NCBI RefSeq assembly: GCF_017051705.1
Contig: NZ_JAFIDJ010000001.1
Span: forward strand, 496,001-560,000
Source of the DNA: Algoriphagus lutimaris
Lineage (GTDB): Bacteria; Bacteroidota; Bacteroidia; Cytophagales; Cyclobacteriaceae
Length of the DNA stretch: 64,000 bases
Reading direction: 5' to 3'
The first letter of the stretch is position 1; each line of letters starts with the position of its first letter. The notes beneath the pieces were generated by a model. The model had not been told where the DNA came from, did not search any database, and worked only from the letters and a program-made list of their open reading frames with translations. The translations under genes were made by a program, and so were the position numbers. This document shows positions 45,392 to 54,328 of the stretch, piece by piece.

Positions 45392-47650
45392 TTGAAACAC
45401 GTATTATACTTCGTTGGGATTTGTCTTCTTTTTTCTTGTTCTCAACCCGCTACGGAACAAATTTCAATTATACCTGCCCCTGCACATCTGAACGTTTCTG
45501 GAGGAGAGTTTGTGTTGGATTCTAAAACTCAGTTGATCTTTTCGGAAGCTGATGGGTTTCAAAATGAAATTGATTTTTTTCAACTGTACATCTCCGAAAA
45601 ATTAGGGAAGGAGCTTTCCATAATAGATGGAAGAAATAGCCTGGAAATTTTAAAGTCAAATGAAATTGAAGGGGAGGAATCCTATTCCCTGATCATCCAA
45701 GAACATAAAATAACTTTAAAAGCCAGCCATGGCAAAGGAATCTTTTATGGTTTGATGTCGCTGAAACAGTTAATCCCACCTTCCAATTCTTTAGAGGAAA
45801 TCAGGCTTCCTGTTTTGGAGATCAGTGATCAACCTACCTATGAATGGAGAGGGATGCATTTGGATGTGTCCAGACACTTCTTTTCAATGGATTATCTAAA
45901 AAGGTATGTGGATTTATTGGCCTTGTATAAACTCAATAAACTTCACTTGCATCTGACCGATGATCAAGGATGGAGAATTGAAATCAAGAAATATCCTCAA
46001 TTGACGGAACAAGGAGCTTGGAGAACATTTAATGATCAAGATTCAATTTGTATAGATAAATCCATTGAAGACCCAAGGTTTGCTTTGGATCCTAAACATA
46101 TCAAAGTAATCGATGATCGACTTCATTATGGTGGATATTATACCCAAGAGGAATTGAAAGACTTGGTTGCCTTTGCAGGTACCAGGCATGTGGAAATTAT
46201 TCCTGAAATCGATATGCCGGGGCATATGATGGCAGCAATTTCAGTTTTTCCTGAGTTGGCTTGTAATGGGGAAGCTGCATGGGGCGAGGTGTTTTCCACG
46301 CCGCTTTGTCCTGTAAATGAAGAGGTCTATACGTTTGTAGAAAATGTATTGACGGAAGTAAGTGAAATTTTTCCATCCAAGTATATTCATATCGGAGCAG
46401 ACGAAGTGGAGAAATCCACTTGGGAAGAATCTTCTGAATGCAATGAATTTATGCGGGAAAATGGAATAGAAGATGTTGACCTGCTCCAAAGCTATTTTGT
46501 AGAGCGAGTTACCACTTTTCTACAAGATAAAGGAAAAGAAGTGGTTGTTTGGGATGATGCGTTGGCAGGGGGAATTGATGCTAGCTTGAATGTCATGTAT
46601 TGGAGAAATTGGGTGGCTGAAGTCCCTGATAAAGTGGTAAAGAATGGGAATGATTTGATTTTAACCCCAGGAGATCCTTTTTACTTTTCAAGTCCCAATT
46701 CCAAACTATTTGATATCTACAATAAGAAGCTGTTAGGAGCCAAATTTCCAGAAGAGCTTTCTTATAAGATTAAAGGTTTACAAGCTTGTCTATGGACAGA
46801 AACCATTCCTTCCGAGGAGTTGGCTGATGCGATGTTATTCCCCAATGTATTGGCTCTTGCCGAAAGAGCTTGGTCTCCCTCTTCAATCCAGGATTGGGAT
46901 GCCTTTAAAAGAAGACTGCCATCACAACTGGATATATTGGAGTCTATGGGTGTAAAATACGAGTACAAGCAAAGTAATGCGTTGATTCCATTTATGAATG
47001 TGGATCTAGAAAACAAGAGGATTGGTGTTTCATTTGAAACAGACCTGAATGACCCAATCATCTATTATACCACTGATGGTACTATTCCAACTTCTGCTGC
47101 GAACCTGTATCAAGGGGAGTTTTTTGTAAATGGAAGTGCCTCCATTGTGGCAGCAGTTTTTGAAGACGGAGAAGCCAAGGAACCGATTTTGAAAAAACAA
47201 GTAGATTATCACCTTGCCATAGGTAAACCTGTAGTTTATAATAAGGCCTGGAATCCTTCTTATCCGGCAGGTGATGCAGGAAGTCTCACAAACGGATTAA
47301 GAGGTGGAGATTCTTACAATGATGGGTTTTGGCAAGGATTTACCAATGATTTGGATGTTATCGTAGATCTTGAAGAAGTCAATGATTTGTCTTATTTCTC
47401 AGCGAATTTCATGCAATTGATTGGCCCCGGGGTGTTTTTGCCAGGTTCGCTAGAAGTTTCCATATCCGAGGATGGGAAAACATTTGAGAAAGTGTTGACT
47501 TTGAATCATACCATTTCTTCTGAAGAGGAGGGGTTGATCTTCCACAATTTTGAAGGTTCATTAGAAGGTAAAAGTGCCAGATTTGTTCAGGTCAATGCAA
47601 AAAATACTCAATCCGGGTTTATGTTTGTCGATGAGTTAGTCATCAAATAA
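45392..47650 (+). CDS. Beta-N-acetylhexosaminidase (GH20) lipoprotein
   Basis: Removes terminal GlcNAc or GalNAc from glycans outside the cytoplasm. After a lipoprotein signal (VGICLLFSCSQPA) come the GH20b domain (about 30-140), the catalytic TIM barrel with WRGMHLDVSRHFF, the LHLHLTDDQGWRIEIK strand and the catalytic Asp-Glu in HIGADEVEKSTW, a small beta domain (IIYYTTDGTIPTSA), and a C-terminal F5/8-type sugar-binding domain (LRGGDSYNDGFWQGF). The frame is open to a TTG at 45365; I chose the TTG at 45392, which places a shorter positive N-terminus before the signal, but this is uncertain because no ATG is available. A terminator follows at 47675. Confidence 0.92.
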   Translation: MKHVLYFVGICLLFSCSQPATEQISIIPAPAHLNVSGGEFVLDSKTQLIFSEADGFQNEIDFFQLYISEKLGKELSIIDGRNSLEILKSNEIEGEESYSLIIQEHKITLKASHGKGIFYGLMSLKQLIPPSNSLEEIRLPVLEISDQPTYEWRGMHLDVSRHFFSMDYLKRYVDLLALYKLNKLHLHLTDDQGWRIEIKKYPQLTEQGAWRTFNDQDSICIDKSIEDPRFALDPKHIKVIDDRLHYGGYYTQEELKDLVAFAGTRHVEIIPEIDMPGHMMAAISVFPELACNGEAAWGEVFSTPLCPVNEEVYTFVENVLTEVSEIFPSKYIHIGADEVEKSTWEESSECNEFMRENGIEDVDLLQSYFVERVTTFLQDKGKEVVVWDDALAGGIDASLNVMYWRNWVAEVPDKVVKNGNDLILTPGDPFYFSSPNSKLFDIYNKKLLGAKFPEELSYKIKGLQACLWTETIPSEELADAMLFPNVLALAERAWSPSSIQDWDAFKRRLPSQLDILESMGVKYEYKQSNALIPFMNVDLENKRIGVSFETDLNDPIIYYTTDGTIPTSAANLYQGEFFVNGSASIVAAVFEDGEAKEPILKKQVDYHLAIGKPVVYNKAWNPSYPAGDAGSLTNGLRGGDSYNDGFWQGFTNDLDVIVDLEEVNDLSYFSANFMQLIGPGVFLPGSLEVSISEDGKTFEKVLTLNHTISSEEEGLIFHNFEGSLEGKSARFVQVNAKNTQSGFMFVDELVIK

Positions 47651-47674
47651 TCTATTCCATTATGATTATTAAAT

Positions 47675-47700
47675 AAGGGACTATCTAGGTCCCTTTTTTC
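47675..47700 (+). terminator. Terminator after GH20
   Basis: A 7-bp stem (AAGGGAC with GTCCCTT) with a 7-base loop and TTTTTT tail, 24 bases after the GH20 stop. The region from here to the GH9 gene holds nothing else that I can identify. Confidence 0.75.
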
Positions 47701-47949
47701 TTGAATCAGTTCGATAAAACAATGCTATTGAGACTCCAGGCAAACAATCAAACTTACTCGTGAGATGAAATTGATCTTGGTATCAATCAGCAATAGGATA
47801 GTTTGGATGGAATAGGTTATAGCAAAAATTAAATGATGTTAATACTAAAGGAGTTTTAGTTAGAATCTCTTTTTTATGAATAATTAATGAAGTATTTTCT
47901 CATCTAGATCTATTTTTCAAATTCCCTTGATTCACTTCATTTGTTCCAT

Positions 47950-49737
47950 ATGAATTTCAAAAATCTCTCTTTTATTCTTTTTGTCCTTGTTTTTATAGTA
48001 CGTTCCACCGATCTGTTGGCAGCCTCGGATGTAGAATTCCGAGTCAACTTACAGGGATATCTAAAGGATATGCCAAAAACGGCCTTAATCCTGAGTAAAG
48101 TGGATTTAGAGACGACAGAGGTTTATTTAAAAACCTCTATTGGTCAGACAAAAGAACGATTAGTGCTTCAAAGAAAGGGAAATCCTTGGAGTCCTTTTTC
48201 CTATTATTATGAACTCGATTTTTCTGGATTTACTGAGGAAGGAGAGTTCTATTTGGAACTGCAGGGGTCTACTATCAAAAGTGAGAATTTTTGGATTGGA
48301 GCTTATCCTGCCTGGCAAGAGGATGTAGTTTCATTTATAAGAACTCAAAGGTGCGGGTTTAATCCCTTTATTGAAGAATATTGTCATCAGGAAGATGGAT
48401 TGAGTTTTTTTGGGATTTGGTCTGATTCCACCAGAATGGATGCGACGGGAGGTTGGCATGATGCGGGGGATCAACTGAAATATTTGATCACCAGCAGTAA
48501 TACTACCGCCAGACTTTTAATGACTTACCAAATGAGGCCTGAGCGATTTAAAGATGAAGTAAATGAGCAAGGTCTTCCGATGAAAAATGAACTTCCTGAT
48601 ATTTTGGATGAAGCCAAGTGGGGATTGGAATGGATCCTTAAGTTACATCCTGGACCCAATGAATTATACCATCAAGTGGCTGATGATCGAGATCATAGAG
48701 GCTTTAAACTTCCCCATGAAGACAATGCTGATTATGGATGGGGAGCCAATCGTTTTAGGCCTGTCTATTTTGCTACAGGTAAGCCACAAGGTCTTTCTAA
48801 ATACAAAAGTGAAGCTACTGGCATAGGAAATCTTGCTGGCAGATCAGCTGCCACTCTTGCATTGGGATACCAAGTATTCATAAGTTTTCCTGAATACCAT
48901 GCATTTGCCGAGAAATGTTTGAATGCCGCTGTGGAAATTTACCAAATGGGGAAGAAAAAAGAAGGCTTTCAGCAAGGGAATAGTTTTAGTGCTCCCTATC
49001 GATATGAGGAAAATACCTGGGCGGATGATATGGAGTGGGCTGCTGCGGAATTGTTTAAAATTTCTAAGGAAAAAGATTATTTGGAAGATGCTAGAAGATA
49101 CGCTTCCATTATTAAAGAGTGGTCCTGGATGGAACGTGACTCTGCTAGCCATTATGAAATGTATCCATTTTTAAACATGGGGCATTACGCTCTTTGGCAA
49201 ATTGGGAAAGAAGAGGATAAGAAGCAGATGGTAGCATACTTTGAACATAACCTGGAGAATGTAAAAAACCGAGCGGACCAAAATCCATATGGAGTTGGCC
49301 ATTTATTTATTTGGTGTTCTAATAACCTAGCAGCAGCAGTAGCTACCCAAGCCATGCTTTATGAAGAAATGACCGGTTCAAAGAAATACCGCCCTCTTTT
49401 GGTAAATCATGTCAACTGGCTACTGGGGTTAAACCCATGGGGGTCCAGTATGATCACTGGACTTCCTGAACATGCAGACTATCCTATGGATGTGCATATG
49501 CCATTTTGGAGATTGCTGAATACCACCATAGCAGGCAGTTTGGTAGATGGTCCCATCTGGTCAAGTATTCATGAAAATATGTTGGGGATTGAACTTTCAG
49601 AGCCGGATGAATATGCTCATTTGCAACCAGATCATATTAAATACATGGATGATTGGATGGATTATAGCACCAATGAACCTACCTTGGATGGATCTGCAGA
49701 GCTCTTAATGATTCTTACTTATTTGAATCATGACTAA
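47950..49737 (+). CDS. Glycoside hydrolase family 9 protein with N-terminal Ig-like domain
   Basis: An exported inverting beta-glucanase-type enzyme (endoglucanase or related). After a signal peptide (ILFVLVFIVRSTDLLA) comes a CelD-type N-terminal Ig-like domain (about 30-110), then an (alpha/alpha)6 barrel with DATGGWHDAGDQLKY holding the catalytic base Asp and YSTNEPTLDGSAELLMIL near the end holding the acid Glu. HxWLLGLNPWG-like sequence (VNWLLGLNPWGSSM) is also a GH9 hallmark. The frame is open to TTG 47941, but ATG 47950 fits the signal better. It overlaps the deacetylase-like gene by 8 bases, so the two are probably co-translated. The true substrate may be a non-cellulosic glycan. Confidence 0.92.
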   Translation: MNFKNLSFILFVLVFIVRSTDLLAASDVEFRVNLQGYLKDMPKTALILSKVDLETTEVYLKTSIGQTKERLVLQRKGNPWSPFSYYYELDFSGFTEEGEFYLELQGSTIKSENFWIGAYPAWQEDVVSFIRTQRCGFNPFIEEYCHQEDGLSFFGIWSDSTRMDATGGWHDAGDQLKYLITSSNTTARLLMTYQMRPERFKDEVNEQGLPMKNELPDILDEAKWGLEWILKLHPGPNELYHQVADDRDHRGFKLPHEDNADYGWGANRFRPVYFATGKPQGLSKYKSEATGIGNLAGRSAATLALGYQVFISFPEYHAFAEKCLNAAVEIYQMGKKKEGFQQGNSFSAPYRYEENTWADDMEWAAAELFKISKEKDYLEDARRYASIIKEWSWMERDSASHYEMYPFLNMGHYALWQIGKEEDKKQMVAYFEHNLENVKNRADQNPYGVGHLFIWCSNNLAAAVATQAMLYEEMTGSKKYRPLLVNHVNWLLGLNPWGSSMITGLPEHADYPMDVHMPFWRLLNTTIAGSLVDGPIWSSIHENMLGIELSEPDEYAHLQPDHIKYMDDWMDYSTNEPTLDGSAELLMILTYLNHD

Positions 49738-50464
49738 ACTCTGGGTCTTCTTACTTGGATTTTTTTGTAGTGTTTCCTTTGTTCAGGGACAAGTGATTTA
49801 TGATGCCTATGGAGCTTTGATAAGGTCAGATCAAAAGGAGAAAAACATTTACTTGATTTTCTCCGGACATGATTACAATGAGGGCTTTGATCATGTTTTA
49901 AAAGTTTTAAAAAATCATGGGATAAAAGCATCCTTCTTTTTTACAGGAGAATTTGTAAGGTCTAATCAAGAACTAGTGAAAAGGATTGCGAATGAGGATC
50001 ATTACATAGGAGCCCATTCTGATCAACACTTATTGTACTGTGATTGGGGAAACCGGGATAGTTTATTAGTTGATGAACAGGTGATCCAACAAGATATAAT
50101 TGATAATTTGAAGGAATTGGAAAATTTAGGAGTCCATCCTGATATTTTCTTGCCACCTTACGAATGGTACAATAAAAAAGTTGTGGAAATAGCGGAAGGT
50201 TTGGAACAGCTTACCATTAATTTCAGTTCTGGGACTAGATCAAATGCAGATTATACCAGTCCTGACATGGAAAATTATGTCGACTCATCTACGATTCTTG
50301 AAAGTATTTATAATTATGAAATCTCGTATGGATTAAATGGTTTTCATTTGTTAATTCACCCTGGTACGACTCCCCAGCGACAGGATAAATTTTATATGAA
50401 ATTGAAAGAATTAATTATAGAACTTCGAAGTAGAGGGTACAATTTTGTGAAGCTATCGAGGTAA
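49730..50464 (+). CDS. Polysaccharide deacetylase-like protein (CE4 fold)
   Basis: A 244-residue exported protein with a signal peptide (FLLGFFCSVSFVQG) and a NodB-like fold: HGIKASFFFTGEF, the metal-binding GAHSDQH, and PPYEW. The usual TFDDG motif is replaced by FSGHDYNEG, so the normal catalytic-base Asp is changed to His while one metal-binding Asp may remain. I believe this variant occurs in Bacteroidota proteins encoded beside or fused to GH9 domains, so it may be a subgroup with altered chemistry rather than a dead enzyme. It overlaps the GH9 gene by 8 bases, which ties the two functionally. Deacetylase activity is uncertain. Confidence 0.85.
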   Translation: MTKLWVFLLGFFCSVSFVQGQVIYDAYGALIRSDQKEKNIYLIFSGHDYNEGFDHVLKVLKNHGIKASFFFTGEFVRSNQELVKRIANEDHYIGAHSDQHLLYCDWGNRDSLLVDEQVIQQDIIDNLKELENLGVHPDIFLPPYEWYNKKVVEIAEGLEQLTINFSSGTRSNADYTSPDMENYVDSSTILESIYNYEISYGLNGFHLLIHPGTTPQRQDKFYMKLKELIIELRSRGYNFVKLSR

Positions 50465-50522
50465 AAGAAATGGGTATAGAAAAACTACCGTATAGAATAA
50501 CTTCCTTTGAAAAACTTTTACT

Positions 50523-51029
50523 ATGAAATTTAAAGCATCTTTAGATACTCTTGCCAAAGTCATCACTGGCTTTATTGTTTTACTTTTCATTTATTTAGGT
50601 CAGCGAAGTGTCCACATAATTTTGGAATCAGAAACTGAGCCCACAAGCTTTTATCTTCATGTTTTTATTTTGGTGTTTTTAGTTTTCGTACTAATAGGGA
50701 CTTGGGTTTTTTCACCGCAGGATTATGAGATTGGTGATGGAAAGCTAACTATCAAAAGAATTATTGGAGATTTTAAAATAGGCCTTCATGAAATCACCGA
50801 AGTTAAGGGACTTACAAAGGAAGAGACTAAAGGGACTATTAGGACTTTCGGAGTAGGGGGGCTTTTTGGCTATTTCGGAAGGTTTTATATCCCAAAAATT
50901 GGAAGGGTAATCTTATTTGCTACCCAAAGAAAGAATAAAGTACTCATTAAAAAGAATGAGGAAAAGCAATTTATTCTAACGCCAGATGACCTTCAATTTA
51001 TCCAATATTTAAGGAATAAAATCTCCTGA
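50523..51029 (+). CDS. Small membrane protein with bacterial PH-like domain
   Basis: A 168-residue protein with two N-terminal membrane helices (ITGFIVLLFIYLG and FILVFLVFVLIGTWVF) and a C-terminal beta-rich part (YEIGDGKLTIKRIIGDFKIG followed by HEITEVKG) that resembles bacterial PH-like domains. No enzymatic motif is seen. It follows the deacetylase-like gene by 58 bases on the same strand but need not be related. It is convergent with the PAS protein gene, 12 bases away. Function unknown. Confidence 0.7.
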   Translation: MKFKASLDTLAKVITGFIVLLFIYLGQRSVHIILESETEPTSFYLHVFILVFLVFVLIGTWVFSPQDYEIGDGKLTIKRIIGDFKIGLHEITEVKGLTKEETKGTIRTFGVGGLFGYFGRFYIPKIGRVILFATQRKNKVLIKKNEEKQFILTPDDLQFIQYLRNKIS

Positions 51030-51041
51030 TTAGGTTGGAAA

Positions 51042-51857
51042 TCAAACTTCTTTCATTTTTAGGTTGATCTCTTTTAATGCTTGGTCCAACTCTTCACTTG
51101 ATGATTTTAAATTGGAGAGCAATTGTTTTTTCTCATCTAAATCCAGTTCATGGCTTTGAACCAAATCAGTTATCCCCATAATTCTTGCTAAAGGAGCCCG
51201 GACTACATGGGAGTGTTCAAATGCAATATCTTTAAGTTTCTTATTTTGAGATTCAAGCCTGTTTAAAAATTTGACTTGGTCGGTGATGTTTTGGAAGGTG
51301 GTAATATAACTGACAGAATTAATCCGTTCATTGACCACTTTCATTCCATAAGCTCTGAGGATTATAGTTTCTCCATTCTTACATAAAATTCTCTTGGTAA
51401 AAGTGAAACCTTCATTTCCTTTCGACATGGAAATTAATTTCAGCTCTTCTAAGTCTACTTCCTTCCATTCCTCAGGAGTAAATTGGATAATATGTTTTCC
51501 TTCTATTTCAGCGGCTTTGTATCCTGTGATTTTGCGGATATTCTCACTGATATAGGTGATATATCCCATTTCATCCAACTTTAAAATTCCAAGATTTGGA
51601 TTGGTAAAAAGTAATTCAAGTTCCTGTTTTCTTTTGTTTACTTGACTATAAAGGCGATAAATCAGGATAAATAACAAAAGACTTGTTACAAGGACAAAGA
51701 AAATTCCCTTCGCCAGTTGATACCTGGACATTTCTCTAATATCATTGCTTACTAAATATTCTGCAGCCTTGTCGCTAAAAAAAATCCAGCTCACACCTAT
51801 TATCAAATAGATAACTGAAATAGTCCAAGGCTTATTAATATTTGATGATTTTGACAT
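51042..51857 (-). CDS. Membrane PAS-domain protein with HisKA-like end, no ATPase domain
   Basis: A 271-residue protein with two membrane helices (TISVIYLIIGVSWIFF and IFFVLVTSLLLFILIY), a PAS domain (about 80-200, with GILKLDEMGYITYISENI), and a helical region HSHVVRAPLARIMGITDLVQ that resembles a histidine-kinase dimerisation/phosphoacceptor segment. It then ends at about the point where an HATPase domain should start. Such short forms occur in Bacteroidota and may be phosphotransfer or signalling partners rather than kinases. The stop is clean, and I saw no kinase remnant after it, because the convergent gene begins 12 bases away. A half iron-box-like sequence lies upstream (51929-51942). 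Confidence 0.8.
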   Translation of the reverse strand: MSKSSNINKPWTISVIYLIIGVSWIFFSDKAAEYLVSNDIREMSRYQLAKGIFFVLVTSLLLFILIYRLYSQVNKRKQELELLFTNPNLGILKLDEMGYITYISENIRKITGYKAAEIEGKHIIQFTPEEWKEVDLEELKLISMSKGNEGFTFTKRILCKNGETIILRAYGMKVVNERINSVSYITTFQNITDQVKFLNRLESQNKKLKDIAFEHSHVVRAPLARIMGITDLVQSHELDLDEKKQLLSNLKSSSEELDQALKEINLKMKEV

Positions 51858-52026
51858 ATACCTAATCTGGCAAGGAAGTAATTTTCGCTTAAAGATATTT
51901 GAATATTTGTTTGGTTGAGCCTTATTCAGGATTAAATCTAAAGTTTGTTTAGGCTGCTGGTTTCTAATTTTTTGAAAAACTGGTATTCTATGTTCTATAG
52001 TGAAGAAGCGATTTTAAGTTTATTAC

Positions 52027-52910
52027 CTAATACTCACCTATTGACACTTTTCCCTCAGTCCCTGAAGGCATGGTATTCCAATTGCTTGCATCAAAGGGAT
52101 TGTAATCAATGTTTACAAAATTGATTTTACGGTAATTCCTCCTTTGAATTCCATTCCTATTTAAATATCGGATACTATTAGCCATCAAATTTGCTACTTC
52201 TATCTTGATGGTGTTTGGACCGTTTTTTAAGGTGCTCAGTTATATTCAGCTGAAAAGGAATACTTCACATGGCTCAGTCTTACTCGTCATTGATCCAAAT
52301 CTTGGCACTTTCATACATTTGATTTATCTGTAATAGATATCGTTTTCCCACATTTTTTTCCAATTCAAAATTGGAAGTGTAGTTTGCTTGTCCAGAAAAA
52401 TCATCCGAAGAACTATCTCCCTGAGTGATCCATGGATGAATGGCCTCCATTTGTAGGGAGGAAGGAAGGCGGGGTTGCCCCTTTGTAAATGCTAATGTCC
52501 AAAATAGGAAGAGAGGTCTTGATTCCTTCCTAAGCGGCTATAATCTAGCCAATTCGAAAGCCTTGTTTCGTTCGATTCTTCCAAGGCCTTGACGAAAATG
52601 GACTCAGCCGGTTTTAAGGAGATTGACGCACTGGTTTTGCTGCCATTTGAATTAGATTCCAATATTCCTCTTCTTCAAGTCAATGGATCCATCACCACCA
52701 ACTGTTTAGCTGTTAAAATAAAAGAGATTGTTTGGTGGATGTCAGTAGGACTATGGTTTACAAGAAAGTAATACCTGCCATTTTGAGTTTTTCTACGTAT
52801 AAAATCCACCTCGGATTCTGACCAGAAGTTTGAATTCTTCCCTGACCATCTTGTCCAAGCCTTGGATGTTTGCGTGATTTCGAACCAATCAGCAGTTGCT
52901 ACTGCTCTTT
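52027..52910 (-). pseudogene. Remnant of a large glycoside hydrolase C-terminus (GH2/GH106-like)
   Basis: The minus strand encodes, in pieces, the C-terminal part of a rhamnosidase-type or GH2-type glycoside hydrolase. It starts with FWSESEVDFIRRKTQNGRYY followed by FLVNHSPTDI, up to a stop after VVMDPLT. It then shifts frame to LKPAESIFVKALEESN, a stop, and a jelly-roll-like part with ANLMANSIRYLN and INFVNIDYNPFDASNWNTM followed by PSGTEGKV and a stop at 52027. Several stops and frameshifts are visible and the N-terminal catalytic domain is absent. It lies just downstream of rhaM and the rhamnogalacturonan acetylesterase gene on the same strand, which fits a rhamnose-releasing enzyme; GH106 is my best guess. 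Confidence 0.75.
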
Positions 52911-52969
52911 TTTATCGGGAACAAGACAAAAAGAGGGAGGAGAATACCTAAAATGTAAGAAGTAAAATT

Positions 52970-53305
52970 CTATTTATTAGGTTGAACTTCTTTTAAGTTG
53001 AACACCGGTAAAAGCGGAATAGAAATAGGGGAGTTGTCTGGATTGGTTTCCATAATGTCTGCCATGTATTTCCACCAGCGTTGAACAATTTCAGTGTTTC
53101 CAAGATCTTGTGAATTTGCATTCCCTTCGGTGACTTGAAAAGCGAATAAAAGAGAGGTTTCCTTATCTAGGAATATATGGTAATCTACGATTCCTGTATC
53201 TTTTAATAAACTAACCAATTCAGGCCAGATTTCTTGATGACGCCTTTCGTATTCTTCCTCAAATCCTGGAATCAATTTCATTCGGAAAGCTAATTTTTTC
53301 AACAT
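52970..53305 (-). CDS. rhaM: L-rhamnose mutarotase
   Basis: A 111-residue protein that interconverts anomers of L-rhamnose. Family features: LAFRMKLIPGFEEEYERRHQ with the active-site His, EIWPELVSLLKDTGIVDYHI followed by FLD, and QRWWKYMADIM. The length is typical. It lies 47 bases after the acetylesterase gene on the same strand. The genes for rhamnose isomerase and kinase are not in the window, so the mutarotase presumably works with enzymes encoded elsewhere. It is the clearest sign of rhamnose use in this part of the window. Confidence 0.93.
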   Translation of the reverse strand: MLKKLAFRMKLIPGFEEEYERRHQEIWPELVSLLKDTGIVDYHIFLDKETSLLFAFQVTEGNANSQDLGNTEIVQRWWKYMADIMETNPDNSPISIPLLPVFNLKEVQPNK

Positions 53306-53352
53306 AGGTAATTTTTGATTTCAGATTTTAGTTATGAGAATTCATTTTGTTT

Positions 53353-54186
53353 TCAAACCTTAGACAGGTTTTCCAATAATTTGTACTTCATTATATATTC
53401 TTTTAAACCAATTTCCGCCAGATTATCAATTGCTTTTGCCACTATATTGGCGTTCAATTCAGCTCCTTCAAGAATGGTAGGTGTATGATCTGTTTCATCA
53501 AAATAATGAACTCTGACATAATCTTCACCTAAGCCATCGTATTGGTTTGCCATTTTTGTGTTTAAATCTATAAAAGTAGTGAAGGTGTCTTGAGCTATTT
53601 GTTTAGCCCAAAGCCCGTATCCTTTGTCCGCTCGAATTACTTTTCCATTCTTCCAATTATTTCTTGGTATTAGGGAGCAGACGAGGGGAGTTACCTCTTT
53701 GGTTTTAGCTGCAAAGATCATTTGTCTTAAATATTGGCTATAGGAATAAACTGGTTCTTGTTGCTTGGTGATAGGGATGTAAATATTCTCGACTTCTTGC
53801 CCTGCACTTTGGACGACCCCTTCAGCTTTTAATGTGTCATCTATTGGGCTAGAGTCATTATGTCCAGATTGCATGATCACATAATCTCCTGGCTGGAGAG
53901 TGCTCAACTCCTTATTCCATCTTCTTTCTTTGATAGATGCTCTGGTACTTCTACCTGCCATGGCCTGATTGCTGACTTTCAACCTGGTGCTATCGAAGAA
54001 CTCTTGAAGAAAGTTGCTCCATCCTATTTGAAGGTTACTTTCTCCACCCATACGAATTGATGAGTCTCCAATAAAATGGAGCGTTTTAGGGTAGGAATTT
54101 TCTTTTTGTTGAATAGTAAATGATAGAATTAAAATTAAAAGAGGGGAGAAGGAGAAAAATTTGAAAAAGGGTCTTTTCTTAAGCAT
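53353..54186 (-). CDS. Rhamnogalacturonan acetylesterase-like SGNH hydrolase (CE12)
   Basis: Predicted to remove acetyl groups from rhamnogalacturonan outside the cytoplasm. SGNH blocks: HFIGDSSIRMGGES with the nucleophile Ser, NQAMAGRSTRASI, MQSGHND, and DETDHTPTILEGAELNA with the Asp-His pair. The N-terminus from ATG 54186 has a membrane segment (FFSFSPLLILILSFTI) that may act as a signal or anchor; the frame is open to ATG 54273 but the first 29 residues add nothing family-like. It begins a small set with rhaM and a decayed glycoside hydrolase, all on the minus strand, pointing to pectin side-chain use. Confidence 0.88.
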   Translation of the reverse strand: MLKKRPFFKFFSFSPLLILILSFTIQQKENSYPKTLHFIGDSSIRMGGESNLQIGWSNFLQEFFDSTRLKVSNQAMAGRSTRASIKERRWNKELSTLQPGDYVIMQSGHNDSSPIDDTLKAEGVVQSAGQEVENIYIPITKQQEPVYSYSQYLRQMIFAAKTKEVTPLVCSLIPRNNWKNGKVIRADKGYGLWAKQIAQDTFTTFIDLNTKMANQYDGLGEDYVRVHYFDETDHTPTILEGAELNANIVAKAIDNLAEIGLKEYIMKYKLLENLSKV

Positions 54187-54270
54187 GCTTAGAACTTTCA
54201 AAAAAGGGTTGGAATTTTCAGTTTCTAAGGTAGGAAAAGATTCTTTTTTTAAAAGTGTGAAGAGGAGTGA

Positions 54271-54307
54271 CAAAAAATAATCAAAGGCTGCTTTTGCAGC
54301 CTTTGAT
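54271..54307 (-). terminator. Terminator after the heme operon
   Basis: A perfect 12-bp stem (ATCAAAGGCTGC with GCAGCCTTTGAT) with a 4-base loop. Read on the minus strand it is followed by TATTTTTTG. It lies 22 bases after the HmuY-like gene stop and ends the heme operon. Confidence 0.92.
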
Positions 54308-54328
54308 TGAACATTAAAATAGCCATTA

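Noticed and set aside
51929-51942. A 14-base match to the hmuT iron box upstream of the PAS gene
   Set aside because: Only one arm and the spacer match and the second arm is absent, so it is not annotated as a site, only mentioned in a finding.
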